A stretch of DNA of 64,000 nt from Morella rubra. Taxonomy: Eukaryota; Streptophyta; Magnoliopsida; Fagales; Myricaceae. The notes under the pieces are model-generated. The model worked only from the letters and a program-made list of their open reading frames with translations. It made no database searches and had not been told where the DNA came from. Shown in pieces: positions 48,101 to 58,782 of the stretch. The DNA lies in contig RXIC02000097.1 of NCBI GenBank assembly GCA_003952965.2, positions 1-64,000 of the forward strand. Reading direction: 5' to 3'. Every line of letters starts with the position of its first letter. Positions within the stretch are counted from its first letter, which is position 1. Made by a program: the position numbers and the translations under genes.

Positions 48101-48978
48101 CAAGAGGATACTTCGCTATATACAAGGCACTGCTACATTTGGTATCCAACTTTACGCCTCCACCTCTCTTGATCTCTATGCCTTTGCTGATGCCGATTGG
48201 GCAGGTTGTCCCACCACCAGACGCTCCACTACTGGTTTTTGCACCTTCTTAGGCAAAAATTGTATATCCTGGTGTGCTAAAAAGCAACTTACAGTTTCAC
48301 GGTCAAGTACAGAAGCAGAATATCGAAGCCTCGCCCATACAACAGCTGAACTCACATGGCTTGCATCTCTACTTCGTGATCTTGGTGTTCGCTTGCATAA
48401 GACCCCAATGATCCTATGTGATAACCTTAGTGCCTTACATCTGACTTGCAACCCTGTTCTACACTCGCGAAGTAAGCACATCGATATTGACTATCATTTT
48501 GTCCGAGAACGCGTTGCCTTGGAATTAATATAGACTCGCCACGTTCCCACTCAACACTAGCTTGCAGATATTTTTACAAAACCTTTATCAAGCCAGCAAC
48601 TTGCACGACTCGGAACCAAACTGAACCTTCGTCAACTGCTCAGTTTGAGGGATGGTAATAACCAAAATATCTCTGACAACAATGTTAGAACCTCCAGTGA
48701 AAAGATCACAGCTCATAGCATTCAAGATTCAATTACAAGCAAACCAAACCAACGGAAACTCTCATGACTGTTAGCTTCTCTACAAGGACAAAATCCCGTC
48801 TATGGAAATCTACAATATCTCCTCACATATGGAATTCCAAATATATCCTGTATCTTCTTATTTTGTTTCATTCTTTCCTTTTGGTGTGTACAAAGACGCT
48901 CCTCTCTCTATTATTTATATTCAATATCAATGAATACCCAAGCACAAAAGGGTGATTATTCATTCTTGTCTTACTGCC
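45168..48978 (+). mobile_element. Ty1/copia element, 3' part, broken
   Basis: From left to right: a gag end with zinc knuckle CQICHKVGHDALKCCHRF, protease DIGASAHMTSNP, GAG-pre-integrase WHQRLGHPQHASIDLL, integrase (HCDLWGPAP, VLIDDYSRFIWLI, TPKQNGIAERRHHNI), reverse transcriptase (VDVKNAF-type QLDVKNAFLHGYLHE, LYVDDIILTGSD) and RNase H ([26 protein letters not shown]). A polypurine-like TTTGAGGGA (48644-48652) and a short LTR of about 325 bases (about 48653-48978) follow. The 5' LTR and gag start are not in the window on the left, where CACTA element C adjoins. Its short LTR and motifs set it apart from the Sirevirus type. It carries several breaks. Confidence 0.85.
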
Positions 48979-49510
48979 TTTAGAAGAGTCATTGAGTTGA
49001 TCGCAGTCAAGGAAGGCAATGGCACTGCTTAGAAAAAACTCTCTGCTTCCCACTCATCCTTCAGGTATGCATTTATATCTGTGCGCTCCGAGTAGTACGT
49101 GATCTCATTCTTCTTTTTGCTGTTGAATGAATGCGAAGTATGTTATTACGTCAAAATCTTGCAGATGTGCTTCTTCCTATTTCTCGGAATGAATGCTCTG
49201 AGGTGCAAAGGAGTAGATCAGATCTTGCAAGAATTTCCCTTTTCTGACTCATTGTAAACAGTAACTCCTTGGATTGCTTCACTTTTATCACAGTTTTCTA
49301 CTTTGTTTATCCTTCCACGAGTTATAATCTTGATCATCAGAAAAGATCTCGCTGTGTTGTAGAATTAGGACATGTTAATCTTAATCCTCAGCTGTTAACC
49401 AATCAGATATATATTCTGATCCAATGAAAATCGAAGTCTTTGCTTTTCAGCATTCAACATTCTTTTGTGTTCATTGAAGTCTTAGAGAAATCAGCTTAGA
49501 ACATACTAAA
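48970..49510 (+). repeat. TNL upstream block, copy C
   Basis: Directly after the copia LTR the exon-like core GTCATTGAGTTGATCGCAGT (about 48985) returns, then CTCATCCTTCAGGTATGC (donor-like), TTCTTCTTTTTGCTGTTGAA, TTTTATCACAGTTTTC and CATTGAAGTCTTAGAGAAATC, in the order seen in copies A and B. It implies a third TNL-linked unit. The copia element separates it from its own upstream part, which I did not find. Confidence 0.7.
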
Positions 49511-51390
49511 TGGCCTCATAATTTTGGGTTGAAAATTGAATGCCCCATACATATATAGGACAAGCGACAACTGTAACAGTACTAGAGTCACGATCATGTA
49601 TAGCTCTCTCAAACAGAGGTTGCTCAAAAATAAGCTTCAAAGTAGAAGATTTAAAATAAAGTGACAAAAAGTTAAAAAACGGAGATAAAATCAAATGTGT
49701 GACAGCAAAATTGAGGCTGATAAAACCAAAGAATTGGAGTTGAAAAATGTTTGTCTGTCCAAGATCCTGGTCCAAATAAAACAGTGCATAGAGTAACAAG
49801 TAATTTATAGGAATACATACACTTTGTTATACTCTCTAACTATGGGTCTTAAAAATTTGCACACTCTCTTAAATTTTTTTCTAAAGATTGATTTTTTGAC
49901 GTATAAAATTACAATTTTACTCTCATAAATTATTACTGAAAAAAAAAATTAACGAGATAAAATTGTCATTTTGTGTGCTAAATAATCATTTGCAGTTGAA
50001 ATTGATGACAAAATCAATAGTTAGTATGTGTAATGTGATAAAAATAATAAATTTGATATAAAGTGTCAAGACTTTATAATTAAAAAATATAAAATATATT
50101 TATCCTTAATTTCTCTTGATAATATTCTAATCGAGCCCCTCTAGACTATAATATATACACATGGGTGAAATACTCGTCCAAGGGCGACTTCGGCTGACCC
50201 ACCTAGAATTTTCATTAGGTTGACCGTTTCGCTTGCATCCCTTATAGTCTTGGTTTTCTGTCGTTTGTTGCTGGCTGTGCTAGTTTATTGGTGGTTGCCA
50301 TGGTCTTGAAAATGTAACAGTAGGTTTCGGTCAGTGCGGCTCCAGGCCCAAAAATAGAAAGGCCTTTGAATTTCTATTTTTTTTAATAAATATTATTAAA
50401 AAATGTCTAATATTTTTTAAAAAATCAAAAATTAACTGAAAAACTATCTAATTTAATAATTTGTGTAAAGTATTAATTAGTTTCTTATTTTAAAAGAGAC
50501 AATTGAATTGCCTTAAAAACTATTTACTCCTTACGTTTAGATAACATTATTGGCCTTGATGAGATTCTGGGACGCATCGATCCTCAAATTTTCTTCAGAT
50601 TTTATACTTCTACAACGGTGCATTTTTACAGGCCATTATCTAGTTTGAAACATATATGTCGATCTCTTGGCAGTATATCTCCGTAGTTTATTATGTAGAT
50701 ATTAGATCTTTTCGTTTATTAAACATTAGTCTATTAAGAGGTCGATGAAGTCTAGAATAATTTATTTGATCTCAACAATATACATCTCGACTTTGGTTTT
50801 ATGTTCGTCTTCTATTAGTTAATTAACTTTTGATAGATAGAAAAGACTTATATGTCTAAAAAATAAATCACATGACGTGTTCATTTAAAATTGTATTATA
50901 AAAATTGATTTGTTAAAAATCAATATCACAATGACAGTAATGATAATTAAGCGGTATTATTATGCATATTTTGAGAAATCTGGTTGCCTTCAAAAACGAC
51001 TGGCGATTACTATTTCTTTCGATTTTTTTATTATTATCAAATATTGGGTATTAAGTGCCATATTACCAGAGAACATAAATATTCACCGGGCCTATACCCC
51101 TTAGCTTTTGTACGTGGGCTGCAACAGGTCAGTAGGCCTACATATCTTCACTTTTCCAATGAGGCCCGGAACCTCTCAGCAGACTTGCGACAAGGTGCAG
51201 GCCTACAGAAAACATAACAAACTTCTTCTGCACTATGCTTGTCTAGGCTCGGACGAATGGTCCCCATATAACTCCCTTTAAGTGGTTCCTAACATTCTCT
51301 GTGGATCGTAGGTATACAGGATGGTTTTTTTTTTTTTTTTTTTTTGGTTTTCTTTTCTAAGAAAAATTGTGGTGAAAGTTAAAAAAGAAA
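49511..51390. other. AT-rich stretch without a recognisable gene
   Basis: No conserved domain is visible on either strand. The open frame at 49506-49799 (minus) lacks any motif I know. A run of about 22 T lies at 51325-51346. Short GC-richer patches occur (50190-50330, 51080-51260) without a match elsewhere in the window. Confidence 0.45.
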
Positions 51391-51620
51391 AAAGAAAAAG
51401 AATTTAGCATTTTAGTCCCCAGATTTATATCTTTTTGCATTTTGGTTTTTTGATTTCAAACTTCAAATTTAACACCTTATATCTTTGACTTTTGACAAAA
51501 AATCCCTTCCCTCGGCCATCCATTCATCCTTTTAATAGAAGTTCAAGCTACATCATTTATATGTCCACGTGGCAAGGTAATAAATCTCTTCACTTGCCTA
51601 ACTGATTCCACGCAAGCCGT
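51391..51620. mobile_element. Possible MULE terminal remnant
   Basis: AATTTAGCATTTTAGTCCCCAG followed by TTTTTGCATTTTGG and CAAACTTCAAATTTAACACC recalls the MULE end at 32949 (ATTGGCATTTTAGTCCTTG, AAATTTCAAAATTTTGG). No opposite end or target copy was found, so only a fragment can be claimed. Confidence 0.3.
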
Positions 51621-51843
51621 AGCTGCTACAACAAAAGTTTCCCTGATTTCATTTCATGAAGAAGAATTAGAAGAAGAAAGAACTATAAAACAATAAATGC
51701 TTCCATTTGCTTTCACAATTAGACTCATTTTATTTATAAGCAAGGGTGAGAATATTTTTTTTTTTAAATAAGGGTGAAGGTATTTGCAACGTGAGAAGGG
51801 TGATATTAATTAAGTCCTGTCGAATAGGATGGAGATGCTTTAA

Positions 51844-52148
51844 ATTTCATGCCGACTAAAGAGATGTTACGCCTTATGGTCTGGGTTTCTTTTAAATCTA
51901 TGCCTTCGAATTTCGAATCAGACAATCTCGTTGAACTCGACATATGTCGAAGTTGTCACAGAACTAAATTCAGCAATAAATTTTCGGTCTTGTGTAGTAC
52001 CAAAGACGCCAACTTGGAGAGCCAACTCACACAGCTTAGCAACACAGCAACCTACGGGGAATTTCCCAAAACTTCATACACATCAATCACAGTACAAAAG
52101 AATGTCGGAGCCTTACAACACACGGGTCCCTTTGCATAGCCAATAGGT
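51844..52148 (+). pseudogene. TNL LRR fragment joined to unknown sequence, copy 1
   Basis: The first about 100 bases read LRLMVWVSFKSMPSNFESDNLVELD (in parts: LRLMVW, FKSMPSNFESDNLVELD), a relative of exon 3 of the TNL pseudogene (LRLMEWFQYPFKSFPAKFEADKLIELN). After about 51945 the similarity ends and the remaining about 200 bases are unrecognised, although the frame stays open to 52139. It repeats almost unchanged at 52827. It is a gene scrap, not a gene. Confidence 0.7.
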
Positions 52149-52826
52149 TATACAACTCCCATGCACAATGCTATAGGCTGTTAAGAGTATTAGTTGTCGC
52201 ACATTGTTTGCATGCTATGTTAGGTAACTCTATTCATTGAGTCTTAAAAACTGGATTTTATATTCTGGCGGTTTAGCACAGTAAACTCTAATTTATTGGG
52301 GATTTGTCATGTGATTTGTGCCAATTCATAAATTTCAACTTTTTTTTTTTCTAACTTTTCTGGGTTCGGGCACGGCTGTTGTTTGAAGTGCATGAGGCCT
52401 ATTGTCAAGTGACGCGCGACTCTTTAGTACTGTTGTTCATAAAAACTCCTAGCCCGACCTATGTCCCGTCGAGCATTGGGCTGGAGGGCGGGCCTGTGAA
52501 CAGAGGTACAAGTTGAAACTAACCCAGGAATGAGTAGAGGACTAATTAACATATGGTCTTAGACAGAAAAATGGGGCAATAGATGTGGTAGAGAATAGAG
52601 ATCAACGGCAGAGAGAGATAGAGAAATTGGTACGGAAACGCTCCGTGTAAAACCAAATAGACAAGTTGAATGAGTGATTAGGGAAAACATGGGTTGCTAT
52701 CATTTCAAATTTTAAAAATAATAAGATTGTTTAATTTGCACAAGAACATTGGGCCAGTGACTATTTATGCAGTAAAAGTGAAAGATTAAGTATACTTTTT
52801 GTCAATAATTTATTGAAATTGTAATT

Positions 52827-53128
52827 TCATGCCGACTAAAGAGATGTTACGCCTTATGGTCTGGGTTTCTTTTAAATCTATGCCTTCGAATTTCGAATCA
52901 GACAATCTCGTTGAACTCGACATATGTCGAAGTTGTCACAGAACTAAATTCAGCAATAAATTTTCGGTTGTGTAGTACCAAAGACGCCAACTTGGAGAGC
53001 CAACTCACACAGCTTAGCAACACAGCAACCTACGGGGAATTTCCCAAAACTTCATACACATCAATCACAGTACAAAAGAATGTCGGAGCCTTACAACACA
53101 CGGGTCCCTTTGCATAGCCAATAGTTTT
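52827..53128 (+). pseudogene. TNL LRR fragment joined to unknown sequence, copy 2
   Basis: It matches 51844-52148 base for base by eye, except for two missing bases near 52970 (CGGTCTTGTG against CGGTTGTG). The copies are about 980 bases apart in direct orientation, so the duplication is very recent or kept uniform by conversion. Further short direct repeats follow: 52751-52823 with about 53275-53330, and 53161-53245 with about 53405-53460. Confidence 0.8.
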
Positions 53129-54032
53129 ACAAATTAAAAATAAATTTTTGTCTAAATTAACAGCCGATACTGCAAAATACATATAATTTGTAGATGTAAC
53201 AATATCAATAATTCGGAGTAGAAGTGTCAAAATTCCGATTAATGATAGAGTACAAAAATGATTGTTTAATTTTTGGGCCAGTGACTATATGCAGTAAAAG
53301 TGAAAGATTAAGTATACTTTTTGTCAGTTGTAATACTTTACATTACAATCTACGGATTAGATCATTGCATTTTAATATAGAAATAAATGAATTTTACAAA
53401 CTAAATTGCCGATACTGGTTGTAACAATATCAATAATTCGTTGTCAAAATTCCGATTTGATTTGTTTTCAGTAAAAGAGTAAAATAATTTGAAAGTGTGG
53501 AAGGCGGCCGCCACGAGTGACCAATTTGGTCGATTGATTGGGACCAATTATTCTAATATCAATGGGGACCGTCCCATTTCAATACGCGTTAATGGCGACT
53601 GTTGCACCCATCTAGAAGTTTTGATTCTATGAATGGGTCCACTCCCTTTTGGACTACTGCTTCCGACGCTCTTAGTCTGAAATCTCTTTCCATTGACTTG
53701 AACAAGCTGGGAAGTCACCGATCGCCTTCCAGATTGTGAAGGGACAAAGCCTTCTTAACATCAACATGTTTCACACGTGTCATCTGCTAATAAGTGACCA
53801 AATTAATAACAGTAATTTTGTACATTAACTTAAGTACTTCAACCACACTATTCAATTACATATTATACTTATAAAATAAGTAACACAGTAAACTTGAAGC
53901 AAACTGGGAATCATTCTTGGTCAATGAAAAACGATAAATCTATTCGGACCAGCTATACATGTGAGTGCTATACAAATGTCATACAATATATATTTTATAT
54001 ATGGATGTGCACAAAACTAGACAAACACACAC
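53129..54032. other. Spacer with short direct repeats
   Basis: It contains partial repeats of the neighbouring block (GTGAAAGATTAAGTATACTT; GTAACAATATCAATAATTCG twice) up to about 53460, then a GC-richer patch (53490-53750) and AT-rich DNA. No gene is recognised. Confidence 0.5.
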
Positions 54033-54040
54033 AACATACT

Positions 54041-54923
54041 CAGGGGTAGCTGAAAGGGGTAGGCAGATAAGGCAATTGCCTAAGGCCCCTATTATAAACT
54101 ATATTATAGTAAAATTAAAATTTTTAATTATAAAGACCTATATTATACCAAAATTAAAATTAAGGGAAGAAAAAAAGCCTCAGAGTCTTGATTGTTGGTT
54201 GTTGCTCCTTAACAAATTCCATATTGACAAAAGGGAACCAAATTCTAATCAAGAGGTAATAGGTGAAGAACCAAGTATTAAAAGAGACTCAGAAGAAGTT
54301 GATAATGTTGATGTGACTCAAGGGGAAAACTTAGAAGATAATATAGATGTGACACAATAAAATGAAAGTTTGGAACAAATTGTTAGTGAGACACACATAG
54401 ATAGTCTAAGTTTTAATGATCAATATATCTTAAGTATCGCTTGCTCTGATTCTAACATTGGAAGGAAATTTATACAAAGTTACAAGATATCTTAGTAGAG
54501 AATGATTCAATTAGAATAGTTGATATTGAGTTCCCAAAAGATGAAAATAATAGACATTTCTCGAAAGAATATTATATTCGTAGACTAACGAATGAGGAAA
54601 AGAAAGACAGGAGATAGTTAGTGCATTTAATAGAAATAGATGGAGTATTTTGTTTCTGTTGTAAATTGTTTAGCTCAAAATACAATACAAGTCAATTAGT
54701 TAAGGAAGGATGTAGAGATTGGAAAAATCTCAGTAAAAAACTAAAGTCTCATGAAATATAATACAAAAGTTTAATTAATAATTTTGCATCTAAACGACAA
54801 GAAGCAAATTTATGGTTTAATTTTAATTTTTTTTAAAAAATAAAAAAAAATTTATTTTTTTACATTAAAAGGCCTCACTTCTATGACTTGCGTAAGGCTC
54901 CCAAAAAGGTTGAGCTGCCCCTG
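54041..54923 (+). mobile_element. hAT element, internally truncated
   Basis: The ends are CAGGGGTAGCTGAAAGGGG on the left and GAGCTGCCCCTG on the right, an inverted repeat of CAGGGGCAGC type. The flanks AACATACT (54033-54040) and AACACACT (54924-54931) are 8-base target copies differing at one base. Inside is a zf-TTF-type segment: FPKDENNRHFSKEYY, VFCFCCKLFSSKYNTSQLV and GCRDWKNLSKKLKSHE. The catalytic and dimerisation regions of the transposase are absent and the frame has stops (near 54358 and 54616), so it could only move with help from another copy. Confidence 0.88.
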
Positions 54924-54931
54924 AACACACT

Positions 54932-55392
54932 CAATCCAATCCGACAGCTTATGTTCGTTCGCTACACTGAATCCTTTACAACTCCAACAATAATCAATAA
55001 AGCTTGTTGCAATCATGAAATAAACAACTAAAATAGTTCATTCTAAACTGCAATACATCATCTCTACCCAAGATTTCACGAAAATCAACAAATTTTTCAG
55101 AAAAGGGAAAATTTTCGTAAACCCTCGGTTTTGAAAACTTGACAAATCTTGATGAACCAAACTCAAATAAGACGGATAAGGATGTATACATGTTAGAAAG
55201 CATATTGGGTAACAAAACCTATTAAAAATTTGAACTTAAAACAAAGTAAATAAAAAGCGCCCAAACCAGAGAATCTCGCGTTCTTTACACGAGACCACAA
55301 ACACATTGAATAATCAAATAAAGTCATAAAGAATGAGGAAAAGTTGTTAAACTAACGTTTTCTTGATGATTCGGAATGATTGTTGTAGATGA
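54932..55392. other. Spacer between hAT and CACTA element E
   Basis: The open frame at 54994-55215 (minus) has no recognisable motif. The rest is AT-rich without repeats shared elsewhere in the window. Confidence 0.4.
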
Positions 55393-56339
55393 CACCACAA
55401 GAAAATACGTTTTGAGAGTAAAACTTTTTTGCCACCTAAAGTTAAAAATTTGTTAGCAAAAGTTATTGGTGTCAAAATTCTTTTGACACTCGGTATGAAA
55501 GAAGAAGCGTGTCACGCTTGTTTTTGGGTGATAATTTTTAAGGTTCCTCAAAAAATAGTATTCGGACACCAACTCAGACAGTTCGGACGGTTTTCATTTT
55601 GTGTGACAATTATAAATACGTCACGGATTCTTTGTTTTTTCTGTTCACATGTCCCGTGCGAACGTCAATGTATTACATGACAAAATCAATTCCTCATGAA
55701 TCTCAATGCGAACGTCTCTAATACAGGTTCGCACGTAGTGAATTTCTTTATGAAAATGTAAATTTTGTAGTAAATATATCATCCCCATGCTAATAAAGCA
55801 TGTGCGACGATTATATTTTTATCTTAAGAAAAAAGAAATTGCCACAAATATAACATGCGAACGGCTCTAGAATGTGCGAACATTGATTAAATAAGGATGT
55901 GAGGACTGTGGAATTTCATGCGGACGTTATGCAATGGCAAAATGTGCAAATAATTATTTATTGCGTGCGGATGAATAACATATCAGGAGGACATCCGAAC
56001 TTTATTAATGCGTCCGGACCGTTCTAAATTATAATATGAAATCTTCAAATTAAATTTATGCAATTATGCATTTAATATAAAATAGTATGTTAAATATACG
56101 ATAAAATTAATAATGGTCTACAAATATCTAACTGACATAATAGTAAATAAAATACATAATTAAAATCAAGTACATAATATAAAATAACTGTTCATAGAAA
56201 TACCAAACGAAAAAACATAATTATAAAGTCTAGTACAAGCTGGAGACTAACAAAGCATAAGTAAATAATAATGAAAATACATAAACCAGAGACTAGTTTG
56301 AATCTAGTAACAAAGCATAAGTCAAAGACTCAATCACGA

Positions 56340-56715
56340 TGAAGAGTTGGCTCATCGAGATCTTGTTCGATAGAGTCACGAACATGCTCCAACGCTCCTC
56401 CATAATATCCACCCGTTTGATGAGTGCCTGGAGCTATATCAGAATGGTATTGAGATAATGGTATTACTGGGACACGTGTTCTCTCACAGAAATCAATTCT
56501 ATCCACATAGCAATCACCTTTTCCCTCAGACCCTCTCCGTCAGAGCAAAATTATTCTCCAGAGTGGTCAAGCGGGTATGGAGATCCTGCACAATATGCGT
56601 CGGCTCCACTATCGTCTGCATACTCTCCCTCAGCTCCACTACCATAGCGTCAGCCCAAGCTGGTCGCTTTGTCTGTGCCTGGCCTTGGTGATACTTTTCT
56701 CGGAGCGATCCATGG
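56340..56715 (-). pseudogene. Coiled-coil remnant of ORF X in element E
   Basis: Read on the minus strand the piece gives VVELRESMQTIVEPTHIVQD, HTRLTTLENNFALTERV and, in another frame, ALIKRVDIMEERWSMF. Its place downstream of the domain part and its heptad pattern match the C-terminal coiled coil of ORF X in element C. Frame changes break it. Confidence 0.45.
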
Positions 56716-57796
56716 CCAACCTAACAAAAATTGTTTAAAGATCAACAAAAACCGATCAATAACAAGAAACATTTACGTATATTACAAATAGTCAATCTAA
56801 TTCCAAAACCAATTCAGGAATTAACGTTCAGCAACAATTTCCCAAATGGAATTAACGAAACAAAACAAATATTAAATAAACTTCAACAAAACCATCCGAA
56901 CGGATTAACAATTGTCCACATTGCCAAAACCAAAAAGATGTTGTTTCGTGAAGAAACTTATGCACGCCCTGTAGGACATTCGAACAGTTTGAATTGTCCT
57001 AAAAATCGTTCGGATGGCTACAATAAACATCTAGACTGCGATTGTAGAGGAATAGATTCTTCGACAATCGCTCACCCACAAACACATTTCAATCCCAAAA
57101 ACAGCCGTTTTACATCACCATTTTTGCACCCAATCAATACCAAACATGTTTCTAAGCTACCAAAAACATTAAACAATCAACAATCAAGCAAAAAACACAT
57201 TTTTACTCAAAACCCACAAAAACTGTAAAACACCGTACTCTCAAAGCTTCCAAATCACTAAAGATGTGCTCAAATCCACCCGCTAAAAATGCTTCTTTAT
57301 TATTCAATTGCGTACTATTTGTCTTGGTCAGATGCAATTAATGTGCAATTCGAGACGAACTTGAATTCTGTAAGATACAGAGAAACAAGAACCAATGCAT
57401 CTAGAGCCTAGAGGTACCCAAGGGGACGGTAGAATTAAATGGCGGATTTGGTAGAAGACCATTCTAGGCATATATATGGACCAAAATGATTACTTTGTTG
57501 GGTTGTGTTTTGACCCAACTTCCCCGTTTTCTAGCCCATGCTTTGGCATTTAAAAAAACCCTATCATCAAGAAGATGGGATTTCCTTCATTAATACTTTA
57601 AACCATCTTTCACCAACTTGCATGGATCATTCTAAGGGTGGAGCTCCTAATTCTATCTCTTTCTCTTTCCTTTTTCTTTTTTGGGTTTTGATCGTTTGAG
57701 CTCCTAAAGTCTCCCTCTTTCGTTCATTAGAGATGAAACAAACATTGAAGATATTTTGTACCTAAAACAGAACTCATCATCCATCAAAACGCTATA

Positions 57797-58213
57797 TTGG
57801 TCTTGTTGAAAGAGGCATATTACCTTGCAAGGGCACAAAATAGCAGCCTCAACCATCCCCTTCAGGTCCACATCCAAGCATCATCTCAGGCAGTCGCTCC
57901 TCCTATGCATGACAAGGGGGCTCTTCCACTTGCTGCGGCTCTTCCGGGAGCAGGAGCCGCGGTATCTGCTGCCCCCAAAGCTAAGCCTCAGAACGGCTCG
58001 AAGTGGTCCGATAGATGGGATCGAGAGGCGCTTTCCTTTCCTAGTCTAGACTATCCCTGCGATCCACACTATAGAGGAAGTGTGTCAAGAGTAGACTGTA
58101 CGACAACGCAACAGAACAATCTTCCTTCAGATAGAAAAGTCAGGAAGACGTACAACGGAAAGATCTACAACACATCCTCTAGCCACAGCCAGCATCAGCT
58201 TGCCTCTCAATAA
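57797..58213 (+). CDS. Open frame of 138 codons, unrecognised, GC-rich insert
   Basis: The frame encodes an alanine- and proline-rich peptide with SSQAVAPPMHDKGALPLAAA, PGAGAAVSAAPKAKPQNGSK and WSDRWDREALSFPSLDYPCD. Its DNA is much richer in G and C than the DNA around it. It sits between pieces of ORF X and breaks that gene near 58205, so it came in later. I cannot name the protein. Options are a scrap of a nuclear gene, or of organelle DNA, carried in by an insertion. Nothing shows that it is expressed, and the upstream bases show no clear start context. Confidence 0.3.
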   Translation: MVLLKEAYYLARAQNSSLNHPLQVHIQASSQAVAPPMHDKGALPLAAALPGAGAAVSAAPKAKPQNGSKWSDRWDREALSFPSLDYPCDPHYRGSVSRVDCTTTQQNNLPSDRKVRKTYNGKIYNTSSSHSQHQLASQ

Positions 58214-58782
58214 TAGGGCACTCTGTCGTGTGAGCCCTCGACTCGATGTCGTAGGCGAAGATGAGGTGCAAAATACGCCAGAAAGGGAGCATGAACTTCT
58301 GTCTTATGAAAGGGTCCGACGACCACCACATCTTGGCCATGAAAGTATAGAAGATGTCTTCCGCATCTGGCTTGTTCGCCATCTCCACTGCAGGGTATGC
58401 TCCAATTGGCCTCTGCATCCCATAAATGCTGCTAGGATGTCTGTGACAACTGAAAGGTCACCCCGCGTACAGTGATGGTCCATACATGCTTAAAATTTCA
58501 ACATCCAGCAGTGCACTAAAACTCCCAGACCAGATCTACAAAGGCTATGCCATCTCTCTTCAGATACCCAATCCAACCTTGGTCATCCATAATGTCGCTG
58601 ATACTCCGGCCCATATACTTTAGCTCCTCAAAGTCAGCAACGTAACCTCACACTCTACAATAACTAATCGGCTGAGTATCTCAACTGCTCCTCCCGCATC
58701 ATATAATCCTCCGACTCTCAGGATCCTATTGCGTAGAGCTCTCGGCAAATGAGGAGATGACGAATGTTGGCGTTTAGACATT
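58200..58782 (-). pseudogene. ORF X, N-terminal part, in CACTA element E
   Basis: ATG at 58782 gives MSKRQHSSSPHLPRALRNR, short and basic like the start in element C. Further pieces are WIGYLKRDGIAFVDLVWEF, VRGVTFQLS and, after a frame change, FMLPFWRILHLIFAYDIESR with AHTTECPI, matching LEVRGVQFLF and EILHLIW...THSTECPF of element C. The reading breaks off at about 58205, where foreign sequence begins. Several frame changes make it non-functional. Confidence 0.65.

Noticed and set aside
54994-55215. Minus-strand open frame of 73 codons as a gene
   Set aside because: No motif, no splice or start context and no copy elsewhere; length is within chance for AT-rich DNA.
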